Below, in pieces: positions 55,938 to 64,000 of a DNA stretch of 64,000 bases. The stretch lies in assembly GCA_018823175.1 (NCBI GenBank), contig JAHJIY010000067.1:1-64000 (forward strand), written 5' to 3'. How positions within the stretch are numbered: the first letter of the stretch is position 1; every line of letters starts with the position of its first letter. The notes beneath the pieces are model-generated. The model saw only the letters and a program-made list of their open reading frames with translations. It did no database searches and was not told the DNA's origin. Position numbers and translations under genes: made by a program. Origin of the DNA: Pseudomonadota bacterium. GTDB taxonomy: Bacteria; Desulfobacterota; Desulfobulbia; Desulfobulbales; JAHJIY01.

Positions 55938-58031
55938 ATGAACTCTAATCTGCCCTGTTTGAGAATACATTGGTTGATAGCATCCTTCTTCGTTTCACTG
56001 ATAATGTGGCAGATAATTTCCGGACAAAGTTCTTGGGCTGATACTACCGCTCCATCAGCCGGGAAAGACATGAAACCTTCTTCCTCTCTCGTTATTCAAT
56101 CCTCTCCTCAAATTATCAGAAGCAGAGAATATGCCAGCCCGTCTTATAATCCGGCAAAGGATGATCCTCCAATACATGCCGCAGTCAGAAGGAATGACTG
56201 GCAGGCGGTGCAAAGACTTATTGCCGAGGGCGCTGATATCAATGCAACCACCAAGTACCTTCAGACCCCTTTAATCGTTGCGATCAGTTCCGGTCATGAT
56301 GAGATGGCGAGACGACTCATCGAAGCGGGGGCTGATCTGAATCCTCTGGGCACTAAGGAGGTAGTTCTCGAAAGATCACCAACATCAACCGGTTCTGTGG
56401 AGCCAACAAGTCCGTTGAGCTGGGCAATCGTTAAGAAAAACGAAAAGTTAGTTTTATTTCTTCTCGAAAAAGGGGCCACCTTTAATGAATTTGAGTCAAA
56501 ATATGATAAAAGTTTTGAGCGTGTTTATAAAATGCTTCTCTCTCTTGGTTCATATGATTCAGCAAAAAAAATGCTGGTAAAAGCGGATCAAGATCAACGG
56601 CAAAAATCCGTCAATAATATGCTGTTTTGGGCTATTCGTTATGTAAAAGAGAATAAATTTGAGATCTTGAAGTTCTTAATTGAGCAAAATGCTAATCTTG
56701 ATGTCTTTGACCAAAGGGGGGTGACGCCACTTTTGGAGGCCACTATGCTGGCTGACCTTGATACCGTAACATTTTTGCTCGATAATGGCGCTAAAGTTGA
56801 TAACCCAAGTATCCAAGGCAAGTCATCCTCCTCTGATACCGGGGCGACTGCCATGCTGTTTGCCTTTAGTAAAGCTTTTGTCGGTTCCACCTCTTTAAGC
56901 GAACGAGCGAAAGAGGCAAATTATCTATCGATTGGCAAACTTTTGCTCGCCCGGGGGGCCAATGTCAACCATCAGGGTAACAATAAATTGGCAGCTATCC
57001 ATTATCTGATCAAGGCCCCGGAACCGATAGAGTTTATTGAGCTGTTTTGTGAACATGATGCTAACCTTGATTTACAGGGAGGAAGGGGAATTACTATTTT
57101 AAGGCAATTCTTGGATCTCAATCGTCTGGATATTGCTGATTTTTTGCTTGCAAAGGGTGCCGACATCAATAGCGATAGTATCGATCTTGTTAGATATCTC
57201 CGTGAAAGTGATCGGAGTAACAATCCCAAAAACAATGATAGTGTGGTTAACTTTCTTTTGGCTAATAATTTTGATTTAAATAAGCAGAAAAAAGCCAATA
57301 CTCTGCCTCTGATTTATGCCGCCGAAACTGGTAATATTGAATATTTTGAAAAATTTATCTCCCTGGGCGCAGACGTAAACCTGAAGGACTTGGCGGGCAA
57401 AACCCCTCTTTTTAGTGCGGTCCAGGGTGGTAATCTTGAAATTGTAAAAATCCTAATGGCATCAGGGGCCGAGGTCAATTCAAAAAACAAGGAAGGACTT
57501 ACTTCCTTTATGCTGGCCAGTATCAGTGGTCAGCAAGAAATAGCAGAGTTTCTTAAATCTCAAGGTGCTGACACAACAGGAGTGGTGACAGATCCAACCA
57601 CTATTGCCCTTTTGAAAAAATATAAACTTATTCCCGAGGAAAGTTGTGGTGTTATAGATGAAAACTTTACTTACATCCAGTTCATGCTTCGTTCACAATA
57701 TGGAAAATCTATTAAAGACCTTGCAAATCCAAACCCCAGGTTTGCATCTCCGGAAAAAACCTGGGAACTTTATAAGCAGGCCTTGATCAAGGGAGATCTG
57801 GAATTTGCCGCAAAGTGTCACCTGCCAAATAGCAGTACAATGGAAATGTATGAACAGCTTGGCCAAGAGAAAACTAGTGAAATTGCGAAGAATTTCCGGC
57901 CGATCCAAAGGGTCAGCGGGGACGATGAAAGGTGCGAATACCGGATTAAACGGATGCAGTTAGGCACTGAAATTTCATATACTATAACATTTGTTAATGT
58001 GTTTGGTGAGTGGAAGATTGAGCAGTTTTAG
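55938..58031 (+). CDS. Secreted ankyrin-repeat protein
   Basis: A 697-residue protein with an N-terminal signal or anchor segment (HWLIASFFVSLIMWQIIS), so it is periplasmic or surface. About a dozen ankyrin-type repeats cover residues 70-540, with units such as DDPPIHAAVRRNDWQAVQRLI, TPLLEATMLADLDTVTFLLDNGA and GKTPLFSAVQGGNLEIVKILM. The C-terminal 110 residues form a separate region (TWELYKQALIKGDLEFAAKC) resembling small lipoprotein-type alpha/beta domains. The start at 55938 has a GGAG site. Repeats are for protein binding; partner unknown. Confidence 0.88.
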   Translation: MNSNLPCLRIHWLIASFFVSLIMWQIISGQSSWADTTAPSAGKDMKPSSSLVIQSSPQIIRSREYASPSYNPAKDDPPIHAAVRRNDWQAVQRLIAEGADINATTKYLQTPLIVAISSGHDEMARRLIEAGADLNPLGTKEVVLERSPTSTGSVEPTSPLSWAIVKKNEKLVLFLLEKGATFNEFESKYDKSFERVYKMLLSLGSYDSAKKMLVKADQDQRQKSVNNMLFWAIRYVKENKFEILKFLIEQNANLDVFDQRGVTPLLEATMLADLDTVTFLLDNGAKVDNPSIQGKSSSSDTGATAMLFAFSKAFVGSTSLSERAKEANYLSIGKLLLARGANVNHQGNNKLAAIHYLIKAPEPIEFIELFCEHDANLDLQGGRGITILRQFLDLNRLDIADFLLAKGADINSDSIDLVRYLRESDRSNNPKNNDSVVNFLLANNFDLNKQKKANTLPLIYAAETGNIEYFEKFISLGADVNLKDLAGKTPLFSAVQGGNLEIVKILMASGAEVNSKNKEGLTSFMLASISGQQEIAEFLKSQGADTTGVVTDPTTIALLKKYKLIPEESCGVIDENFTYIQFMLRSQYGKSIKDLANPNPRFASPEKTWELYKQALIKGDLEFAAKCHLPNSSTMEMYEQLGQEKTSEIAKNFRPIQRVSGDDERCEYRIKRMQLGTEISYTITFVNVFGEWKIEQF

Positions 58032-58059
58032 CCGGAAGTTTGGCTATTGATCCTTTTTG

Positions 58060-58419
58060 TTATAGATCGATATCCGACCATACCGCGTATTCGTTCCCGT
58101 TGGGATCGATAAAGTGAAAGCGACGACCGCCAGGAAATGAAAATATGGGTTTGATTATTGAGCCGCCGGCCTTCTTTATTTTACTTTGAGTTTGTTCCAG
58201 GTTCTCACTGTAAAAAATTACAAGGGCGCTTCCTTTTTTTGTGGAAACGATCAGCTCGGATTTGAAGAAACCGCCGTCAATCCCTGCATTTGAAAAGGCC
58301 GTATATTCCGGACCATAATCAACAAACGACCAGCCGAATACCCGAGTGAAAAAGGCTTTGTTCTGCTCAATATCTCGGGCCGGGAACTCAAGATAGTTTA
58401 TTTTTTCATGTACTTTCAT
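58060..58419 (-). CDS. VOC-family (glyoxalase/bleomycin-resistance fold) protein
   Basis: A 119-residue protein from ATG 58419 (MKVHEKINYLEFPARDIEQN), the normal start for this group; the ORF track adds nine residues inside the PAS gene. Pattern KAFFTRVFGWSFVDYGPEYTAF and GRRFHFIDPNGNEYAVWSD shows a single VOC module. Such proteins isomerise or bind small molecules using a metal. It overlaps the end of the PAS gene, so the pair is one operon. Confidence 0.88.
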   Translation of the reverse strand: MKVHEKINYLEFPARDIEQNKAFFTRVFGWSFVDYGPEYTAFSNAGIDGGFFKSELIVSTKKGSALVIFYSENLEQTQSKIKKAGGSIIKPIFSFPGGRRFHFIDPNGNEYAVWSDIDL

Positions 58420-58846
58420 CACTTGTTCGCGCTCGGAAGGTATCAATGGTCATGATGACATATTCGGTGATTTTCTTTGTTGATATCTGCAGGTCATAAG
58501 GCGTGATTTTGTTATGCTTCCTGATGTCTAGAATTGTCCGGACATTGTTGTGTGATTTTCCGCTGGTAAAGGTTTCTACTACCGCGTTTTTGATTTTGCA
58601 GTTTTCGCAGTTTGGATCTTTGCCGCATCCTGCTTCGGTAAAAGAATGAACGCAATCGAACACCTCTCCTCCTCGATGGCCTGCAATATTTTCAAGATTT
58701 TTGCCGAATAATTCACCGGCTTTTTGGTTTGCGGTTACCACTTGCCTTGGTTCGGCCTGCATAAGGAGGGCGGGGGATTTAAGGAGCTTGAGGTGTGATT
58801 GCGGGTTCTTCTTGCGACTGTCGGATGTTGGGCTGACTTGGCTCAT
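58406..58846 (-). CDS. Cys-rich PAS-domain protein
   Basis: A 146-residue protein with a PAS-like fold (about 25-115) and no output domain. It contains a Cys cluster, FDCVHSFTEAGCGKDPNCENC (five Cys in about 25 residues), found in a group of bacterial PAS proteins and likely to bind metal or sense redox state. It ends inside the start of the VOC gene. It might act as a sensor module for a partner in trans. Function unproven. Confidence 0.75.
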   Translation of the reverse strand: MSQVSPTSDSRKKNPQSHLKLLKSPALLMQAEPRQVVTANQKAGELFGKNLENIAGHRGGEVFDCVHSFTEAGCGKDPNCENCKIKNAVVETFTSGKSHNNVRTILDIRKHNKITPYDLQISTKKITEYVIMTIDTFRARTSDEST

Positions 58847-58940
58847 GCTCTCCTCATTTTATTTCCCGGATGAAAATCAGGGGGCCCGGTTTCTTTGCTT
58901 TCGTAGCCGCTTGCCATTCTTGATAGTATTTGTTGTTATG

Positions 58941-59276
58941 TCATAAAGCAGCGAGCAGGCTAAGGAGTAAATTATAGTTTGTCTTATTTTTGTTGAGGAA
59001 TTTATTGGTCCGCATGCCTGAATCGTATACTTCATTGATCACGGCGTTCATGGCATGCAAGATTTCCTGATTGTTTAGTAACTCTACGATATTAATAATT
59101 TTCCTTTCTTCATTATTCTGCTGCATTTGGCTTTTAATTTCAGCCAGATGCAGCAGGCGTAAATTTTCAGGGGATTTTTCCAGGAAGGCCAGCCAGGCGA
59201 TTAATTCTTCTGAATCAACCGCCGCATCAATAAAATCAATAATATGCTGGTCGTGGTTGTCGGGAGGTGGATGCAT
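58941..59276 (-). CDS. Hypothetical helical protein, 111 residues
   Basis: Not recognised. A soluble, mostly alpha-helical, Leu/Asn-rich protein (IIDFIDAAVDSEELIAWLAF, LHLAEIKSQMQQNN and NYNLLLSLLAAL). No signal peptide, Cys pair or catalytic motif. It is 36 nt upstream of the BepA-like protease gene and on the same strand, so it may share its transcript in reverse order (it lies downstream of it). Length and codon content look real. Confidence 0.6.
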   Translation of the reverse strand: MHPPPDNHDQHIIDFIDAAVDSEELIAWLAFLEKSPENLRLLHLAEIKSQMQQNNEERKIINIVELLNNQEILHAMNAVINEVYDSGMRTNKFLNKNKTNYNLLLSLLAAL

Positions 59277-59312
59277 GGCTTTCGGGTGGTGGATATTAAG
59301 TCGTTTAATCGT

Positions 59313-60755
59313 CTAATTTTTTTCAAACTTAATGATCTTAACAAGCATTTCCTGGGCTTTGTTCTGGATCGGGTCGGTTTTCTCCAGGACTTTTATGGCC
59401 TCTTGCAGGTGATATTTAGCGGTTTCGATGTCACCTTCATACCAGTTATAAATTCCGATATGATAGTGGGCCTCGCCTGGTTTGCCGGTGTCGGTCAGGA
59501 TTTTTCCCAGCCGATATTGGATTTCTGAAAAGGTGGGCAGTGTGATGGCCAGTTGTTTGTAAAGTCTGAGGGCGCCGGTTTTATCTCCTTTCTGCTCAAG
59601 GGTTTTGGCCATGAAAAATGAGGTGTAGCTGCAGTCCGGATCTTTACTCTGCGCCTCTGTGAAGTTCTTTAAGGCCTTCCCGTATTCACCGGCCTGAAAA
59701 TAGATAATTCCCAGATCCGTTTCTAATATTGGACGGTCAGGATAAAGTTTCATGGTCTCAGCAAGAGATTTTTCCGCTTTAGCAAGTTCGTTGGTTTCCA
59801 GATAAACCTGGGAAAGACCGTAGTAGGCCATGGCTTTTGTTTCCGGTTCGGCTTGAGGGTCAGCGATGATTTTGTTGTATTTAGGATACAGCTGGGCCGC
59901 GTCCTTGGTTAGAGCCAGAACCCGGGCCTTGATCCTCTGAAAATCAAATTCATCATTTTTTTGGTAGGACATTTCCGGGGTGGTCAGCAGCAGGTCCTGA
60001 ACATAATTCATGCGCAGTCCCGGGTCAGGGTGGGTAAGGAGATATGGCGGGATATCTCCCATTTGCAGGATTGAGATCTTTCTCATTTTTTGCAGCATGC
60101 TGACGATTGAGGCAGGATCTCTGCCCATTTTTTGCATCCAGGAAAAGGCCAACCGGTCGGACTCTTCTTCATCGGCCCGGCTGAAATTAAGGTTCATCGC
60201 CGCGTTTGTCGCGATTGACCCGGCAATCATGGCCTCGGAAATAGGCCCGGCGCCGATCATGATTCCGGCCAGGAGAAGGGCCATGGTGCCGACGTTTACC
60301 TTGGCTGATTTCTGCAGGCGTTCGGCGATATGGCGGCTGGTGACATGGGCGCATTCATGGGCCATAACTCCTAAAAGTTCCCCTTCGGTATTCATGGTCT
60401 CAATTAAGCCGGAGTGGATAAAAATGAGGCCCGAAGGGGCGGCAAAGGCGTTGAAGTCTTTGTTTTCGATGACGAAGAAATTGTAATCAAAATATTGAGA
60501 ACCGGCGACTTTCAGGATGTCGCGGCCCAGGTCGGACACGTATTGGGAAATGTCCGGGGCGTCCAGGAGTTTAAACTCCTTACGGATGATGGAAAGCAGT
60601 TTTTCACCCACTTCCCGCTCCTCGCCCACCGTGAAAGCTTGGGCGACCGGGGGATAGTAGGGGGGAACCGGAAAGCCGGCCGACAGCAGGGAGAAAATGG
60701 AAAAGAAGACAACCAGTTTTATGATGGATTTTTTATGGATCAATTTATGAATCAT
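59313..60755 (-). CDS. BepA/YfgC-like M48 metalloprotease with TPR repeats
   Basis: A 480-residue periplasmic protein with a signal peptide (IIKLVVFFSIFSLLSAGF). M48 peptidase domain about 40-250, with zinc motif MAHECAHVTSRH (HExxH, about 138) and a downstream Glu in SRADEEESDRLAFSWM. The C-terminal half consists of TPR units (ETKAMAYYGLSQVYLETNELAKAEKSL, AHYHIGIYNWYEGDIETAKYHL). BepA assists folding and degradation of outer-membrane proteins such as LptD, consistent with the LptE in this window. Single gene or with the small gene downstream. Confidence 0.93.
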   Translation of the reverse strand: MIHKLIHKKSIIKLVVFFSIFSLLSAGFPVPPYYPPVAQAFTVGEEREVGEKLLSIIRKEFKLLDAPDISQYVSDLGRDILKVAGSQYFDYNFFVIENKDFNAFAAPSGLIFIHSGLIETMNTEGELLGVMAHECAHVTSRHIAERLQKSAKVNVGTMALLLAGIMIGAGPISEAMIAGSIATNAAMNLNFSRADEEESDRLAFSWMQKMGRDPASIVSMLQKMRKISILQMGDIPPYLLTHPDPGLRMNYVQDLLLTTPEMSYQKNDEFDFQRIKARVLALTKDAAQLYPKYNKIIADPQAEPETKAMAYYGLSQVYLETNELAKAEKSLAETMKLYPDRPILETDLGIIYFQAGEYGKALKNFTEAQSKDPDCSYTSFFMAKTLEQKGDKTGALRLYKQLAITLPTFSEIQYRLGKILTDTGKPGEAHYHIGIYNWYEGDIETAKYHLQEAIKVLEKTDPIQNKAQEMLVKIIKFEKN

Positions 60756-60876
60756 AGATTATTATAGCATTTTTAATGATAAATAACACCTGTGGTGTTA
60801 TCGGATGTGGAACATCCATTATTGTCCCGCAATTCAGGGGTATTGCAAACTTTCATCAATAAGTTATAGAAGAGAC

Positions 60877-62544
60877 ATGCTCAGAGAACTTCGTATTACC
60901 AACCTGGCATTGGTTGAATCATTGCAGATAGATTTTACCGATGGTCTTATTGTCCTGACCGGTGAAACCGGGGCGGGCAAGTCTATTATCATGCAGTCCA
61001 TGTATTTGTTGACCGGCGGTCGGGCTGCCGTGTCATGGGTGCGGACCGGGGCTGAGGCGGCCACCGTGGAGGCCCTTTTTGATTGCCACGCCAAACCGAT
61101 GGTCCTGGAAAAAATACGGGCGGGTGGTTTTGAGACCGATGGTGAGGTCATCATCAAGAGGATTATCTCGATCAAAGGAAAAAGCAGTTTTTATGTCAAC
61201 GGTAGTATGGCCACGGTCAAATCCGTAACCGAGATGGCGGAGTATCTGTTAAGCGTTGCCAGTCAGCATGATCATCAGCAGTTACTGGTTCCCCGTTACC
61301 ATCTTGATTTTATTGATGCGGTCGGCAATCTGTGGGGGCAGCGGGAAGGGTTTACCGCAATTTATCGAGAGTGGCGGCAACTTCGGGACGATCTGCAGAT
61401 TCTGCGGCAAAAAGAAAACGATAAGGAGCAACATCGGGATTTTCTGGATTTTCAATGTCGGGAAATTGAAGAGGCATCTCTGCGGGATGGTGAGGATGAG
61501 GAACTTGATCAGGAGAAGGACCGGCTGAAAGCGGCGGATGATTTGATCAGGCTTGGTCATCAGACTTTTGAAATGCTCAGTGGAGATGTGACCGATGCCC
61601 TGGCTATCGCCAGGAAGAATCTTGAGCAGATGGCGTCTTTTGATCAGGGGATTACGGAACTTGCCTCGCAGGTGGCTGGTTTAAGTTTCCAGCTTGAGGA
61701 AAGTGTGGCCCAGGTCAGGGATTATGTTGATAACGTGGTTGACGATCCGGAGCGGCTTGATCTGGTCATTGCCAGGATAGATCTGCTGCAGCGTTTGAAG
61801 AGAAAATATGGCCCGACCTTGGCTGATGTGGTGGCCCATGGCGAGAAAACGAGAGAAGAACTTAAGTCTTTGGCCGAGATGGACCAGCGGCTTGAAGATT
61901 TGCAGCGCAAAGTTGCCGATTGTGAACAAAAACTTCTTGTGCAGGCCAGGATTATTTCCGAGGCCCGGAAAAAAACCAGCGAGAAATTGGTCGCTGACAT
62001 AAGCGCGGAACTTAAAGCGCTTTGTTTTGATCATGCCATATTCGAGATATATTATGACGGCCCTGAAAATCCTGCCATTGCAGATATTTCAAGTCTTGGC
62101 TGGGACCGGCCTGAATTTATGTTTTCGGCAAATCCCGGCGAGCCGGTTAAGCCTGTGGCCAAAATTGCCTCCGGCGGGGAACTTTCCAGATTGATGCTGG
62201 CCTTGAAGTGTATCCTGGCCCGGCATGATCAGGTGGAAACGGTTATTTTCGATGAGGTGGATGCCGGGATTAGCGGTAAGGCCGCCGAGGCAGTGGCCCG
62301 AAAAATAAGGGAGCTGGCCGGTCATCATCAGGTTCTGTGTATTACCCATTTGCCGCAGATCGCCGCCGGCGCTGATGAACATTATCTGGTTGAAAAAAAT
62401 GTAATCAATAACCGGACCCGCACAACTATTTCACATCTTTCCAAAGACACCCGGGTTGGCGAGCTGGCCAGGATGCTTGACGGCGAGTCGATAACCGATC
62501 AGACCATGGCATATGCCAGGGAACTTGTTTCCAGGAACATATAG
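60877..62544 (+). CDS. recN: DNA repair ATPase RecN
   Basis: A 555-residue SMC-like ATPase from ATG 60877 (MLRELRITNLALVESLQI). Walker A GETGAGKSIIMQSMYLL (about 30), a long coiled-coil arm (about 150-340), ABC signature region KIASGGELSRLMLALK, and Walker B TVIFDEVDAGISGKAAEAVA near the C-terminus. It joins DNA ends in double-strand-break repair. The ORF track starts 24 residues early, without a ribosome site. The next gene begins 4 nt after its stop. Confidence 0.96.
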   Translation: MLRELRITNLALVESLQIDFTDGLIVLTGETGAGKSIIMQSMYLLTGGRAAVSWVRTGAEAATVEALFDCHAKPMVLEKIRAGGFETDGEVIIKRIISIKGKSSFYVNGSMATVKSVTEMAEYLLSVASQHDHQQLLVPRYHLDFIDAVGNLWGQREGFTAIYREWRQLRDDLQILRQKENDKEQHRDFLDFQCREIEEASLRDGEDEELDQEKDRLKAADDLIRLGHQTFEMLSGDVTDALAIARKNLEQMASFDQGITELASQVAGLSFQLEESVAQVRDYVDNVVDDPERLDLVIARIDLLQRLKRKYGPTLADVVAHGEKTREELKSLAEMDQRLEDLQRKVADCEQKLLVQARIISEARKKTSEKLVADISAELKALCFDHAIFEIYYDGPENPAIADISSLGWDRPEFMFSANPGEPVKPVAKIASGGELSRLMLALKCILARHDQVETVIFDEVDAGISGKAAEAVARKIRELAGHHQVLCITHLPQIAAGADEHYLVEKNVINNRTRTTISHLSKDTRVGELARMLDGESITDQTMAYARELVSRNI

Positions 62545-62548
62545 TCCG

Positions 62549-63565
62549 ATGTCAAAAAAAGAAGTATCCGCCATCGCCCTTTTTTCGGGGGGCTTGGATA
62601 GTATTCTTGCCTGCCGCCTCATTGCGGCCCAAGGGATCAAGGTGAAAGCGGTCAAGTTTGTCAGTCCTTTTTTCGATTACAGCCTGCTGGCTGAAGAAGA
62701 GTACGCAAAGGAGATCCGAAGTAAGTATGGGATTGATGTCTGCGTGCGGGACGTCAGCGTCAGTTATCTTGAGATGCTGAGGGCTCCGGCCCATGGATAC
62801 GGCAGGAACTTTAACCCTTGTGTGGACTGTAAAATTCTTTTGGTCTCTGAGGCCCGGAAAATGATGGCCGAGTTTGGCGCCTCTTTTCTGATAACCGGTG
62901 AGGTCATCGGCCAGCGTCCCATGTCGCAGCGGTTAGACACCTTGCGGGTAATTGAGCGGGACAGCGGCTGTGATGGCATATTGCTGCGCCCTTTATGTGC
63001 CAAGAATCAGAAACCTACTATTCCGGAAATAAAAGGACTGGTCGATCGCGAGCAGCTTCTTGATTTTTCGGGCCGGACGAGAGGTCCGCAGATCAAGCTG
63101 GCAGAAAGTTTTGGGATTGTTGATTTCCCCACGCCGGCCGGCGGCTGTTCTCTTACCGATCCGATAAGGGCGAAGAGGGTAAAGTGGTTTTTTGAAGAGT
63201 ATGAACAGGTAACGGTAACCGATGGCCGGCTGTTACTGACAGGAAGGCATTTTACGCTGCCCTCCGGCAGTTGGCTGGTAATGGGGCGGGATGAAAAAGA
63301 AAACGAAAAGATTCTGCAACTTGCTCAGCCCGGGGATATGGTTTTACAAATGCGCGATTGGCCGGGGCCGTCGGCTGTCCTGCGTTATTCGTCAAGCCCG
63401 GATGAAATAGAGATCGCCGTCGGATTGATCAAACGTTACTGTAAAAAAGGGGTGGAACGTAATTTGGCGGTGGTGTTAGTCGCGGCGGCAGGGCAGGAGA
63501 ATAATGTTGTCAGTATCTCAGCCCCTCCCCTGGATGATGAAACGGTCAGCTCATGGATTCGGTGA
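62549..63565 (+). CDS. PP-loop tRNA-modification-like protein with NFACT-R-like C-terminus
   Basis: A 338-residue protein starting MSKKEVSAIALFSGGLDSIL, which holds the PP-loop (SGGxDS) that activates RNA bases with ATP. CVDCK and GRTRGPQIKLAESFGI are as in bacterial tRNA thiouridylase-like proteins. The C-terminal 100 residues (GRDEKENEKILQLAQPGD, then DWPGPSAVLRY) resemble the NFACT-R domain, which binds RNA in Rqc2/FbpA proteins. It follows recN by 4 nt. Likely tRNA or rRNA modification; the substrate is unclear. The track start overlaps recN and is not used. Confidence 0.8.
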   Translation: MSKKEVSAIALFSGGLDSILACRLIAAQGIKVKAVKFVSPFFDYSLLAEEEYAKEIRSKYGIDVCVRDVSVSYLEMLRAPAHGYGRNFNPCVDCKILLVSEARKMMAEFGASFLITGEVIGQRPMSQRLDTLRVIERDSGCDGILLRPLCAKNQKPTIPEIKGLVDREQLLDFSGRTRGPQIKLAESFGIVDFPTPAGGCSLTDPIRAKRVKWFFEEYEQVTVTDGRLLLTGRHFTLPSGSWLVMGRDEKENEKILQLAQPGDMVLQMRDWPGPSAVLRYSSSPDEIEIAVGLIKRYCKKGVERNLAVVLVAAAGQENNVVSISAPPLDDETVSSWIR

Positions 63566-63584
63566 GGAAAGATTTTTTTGACGT

Positions 63585-63731
63585 TTAATGTTCTTCTTTA
63601 GAATTGTTGTCCTTAGAATTGTCCTCTTGATACGTATAATCTCCAAACTCAATTCCCTCGTCTGCGGATCTGTTTAGTGAGGAAATGGTCTCAGCTTCGA
63701 GGATATCTTCAAGGTATTCGTATATTTGCAT
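63585..63731 (-). CDS. Small acidic ORF, 48 residues (tentative)
   Basis: Below the track limit. ATG 63731 to TAA 63585 reads MQIYEYLEDILEAETISSL, followed by an acidic, polar tail (EEGIEFGDY-like region, ending KEEH). The reading frame is clean and composition is protein-like, but there is no ribosome site before the ATG and no neighbour to support it. Convergent with the PP-loop gene, 20 nt away. Confidence 0.35.
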   Translation of the reverse strand: MQIYEYLEDILEAETISSLNRSADEGIEFGDYTYQEDNSKDNNSKEEH

Positions 63732-63933
63732 GAGTTGTTTAATTTAAGTTTATTAAAAACTATTAAAATTATCTCAGAAACTCGTTTTAAAGTCCATTTA
63801 ATATTTGAAGTTTGTTTCAGAGTTGATCTGTGTGGGCAAAATTAAGTGCCTTGTATTCCTGGTAGTTTAAGGTTGGCTGTTTTCAATTGAACTTCGGTCA
63901 ATCAACTGTTATATAAGCTTTTTTGTTGAGTTT

Positions 63934-64000
63934 GCCACCGTAGCTCAGATGGTAGAGCAGTTGATTCGTAATCATCAGGTCAGCGGTTCGATTCCGCTCG
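63934..64000 (+). tRNA. tRNA-Thr (anticodon CGU), cut by the window end
   Basis: The sequence folds as a tRNA: GCCACCG acceptor, TAGCTCAGATGGTAGAGCA D-arm, anticodon loop TTCGTAA with CGT (reads ACG, Thr), and TψC arm AGCGG-TTCGATT-CCGCT. The last acceptor bases and CCA are beyond 64000. The anticodon stem has one T·T mismatch at its second pair (63961 with 63975). Confidence 0.9.

Overview
The window is bacterial chromosome, most like a Desulfobacterota (former Deltaproteobacteria) genome, though I cannot place it to genus. Reasons: multihaem c-type cytochromes, an apparent UGA-encoded selenoprotein, a DUF3786 Fe-S protein, bactofilin, a manganese pyrophosphatase, monomeric isocitrate dehydrogenase, an AP2-domain protein and an MSHA-type pilus locus sitting together. 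Base composition is moderate throughout. No phage, transposase, rRNA operon or CRISPR array is visible.

Layout. (1) 1-5.1 kb: a nested inverted repeat; a His-rich lipoprotein plus a MauG/cytochrome c peroxidase-like dihaem protein; a tiny antiparallel ORF; a stand-alone type IV pilin; a convergent membrane glycosyltransferase with TPRs. (2) 5.4-23.7 kb, all minus strand: a near-complete MSHA-type pilus locus. Transcription order is mshQ, C, D, O, P, a pilin, N, then PilM/N/O/P-like alignment proteins (mshI, a second mshI-like gene, mshJ, mshK), secretin mshL, ATPase mshM, motor ATPase mshE and platform mshG. Heptameric tandem repeats lie just downstream of three msh stop codons. (3) 23.8-34.3 kb, minus strand: a housekeeping run from a clear sigma70 promoter, rpsF-rpsR-DUF2232-rplI-dnaB-leuS-lptE-tkt-dusB. 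(4) 34.3-38.3 kb: mazG, an AP2-domain protein, a single-domain response regulator with a decayed receiver fragment beside it, a 54-bp triple tandem repeat, and Mn-pyrophosphatase. (5) 38.4-48.1 kb, minus strand: FHA protein, Ser/Thr kinase with WD40 repeats, PP2C phosphatase, M23 peptidase, bactofilin, DUF3786 protein, RarA, and a tetrahaem cytochrome whose reading frame is continuous only if an in-frame UGA is read as selenocysteine. (6) 48.5-64 kb: two tandem HDOD-GAF paralogues, a CaCA cation antiporter, monomeric isocitrate dehydrogenase, a secreted ankyrin-repeat protein, VOC and PAS proteins, a BepA-like metalloprotease, recN, a PP-loop/NFACT-R fusion, a tiny acidic ORF and a tRNA-Thr(CGU) cut by the window end.

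The strongest candidate novelty is the gene at 38394-39971. The ORF track begins it at an internal TTG, but an ATG with a good ribosome-binding site lies 53 codons further upstream, and the two parts are joined in frame through one TGA. The TGA follows Cys-Gly (a CGU motif) and is followed at bacterial SECIS distance by a 6-bp stem with a GGUCU loop. Second in interest are the phospho-signalling plus bactofilin/LytM cluster and the heptamer arrays in the pilus locus. Functional statements come from motif recognition; no database search was run.
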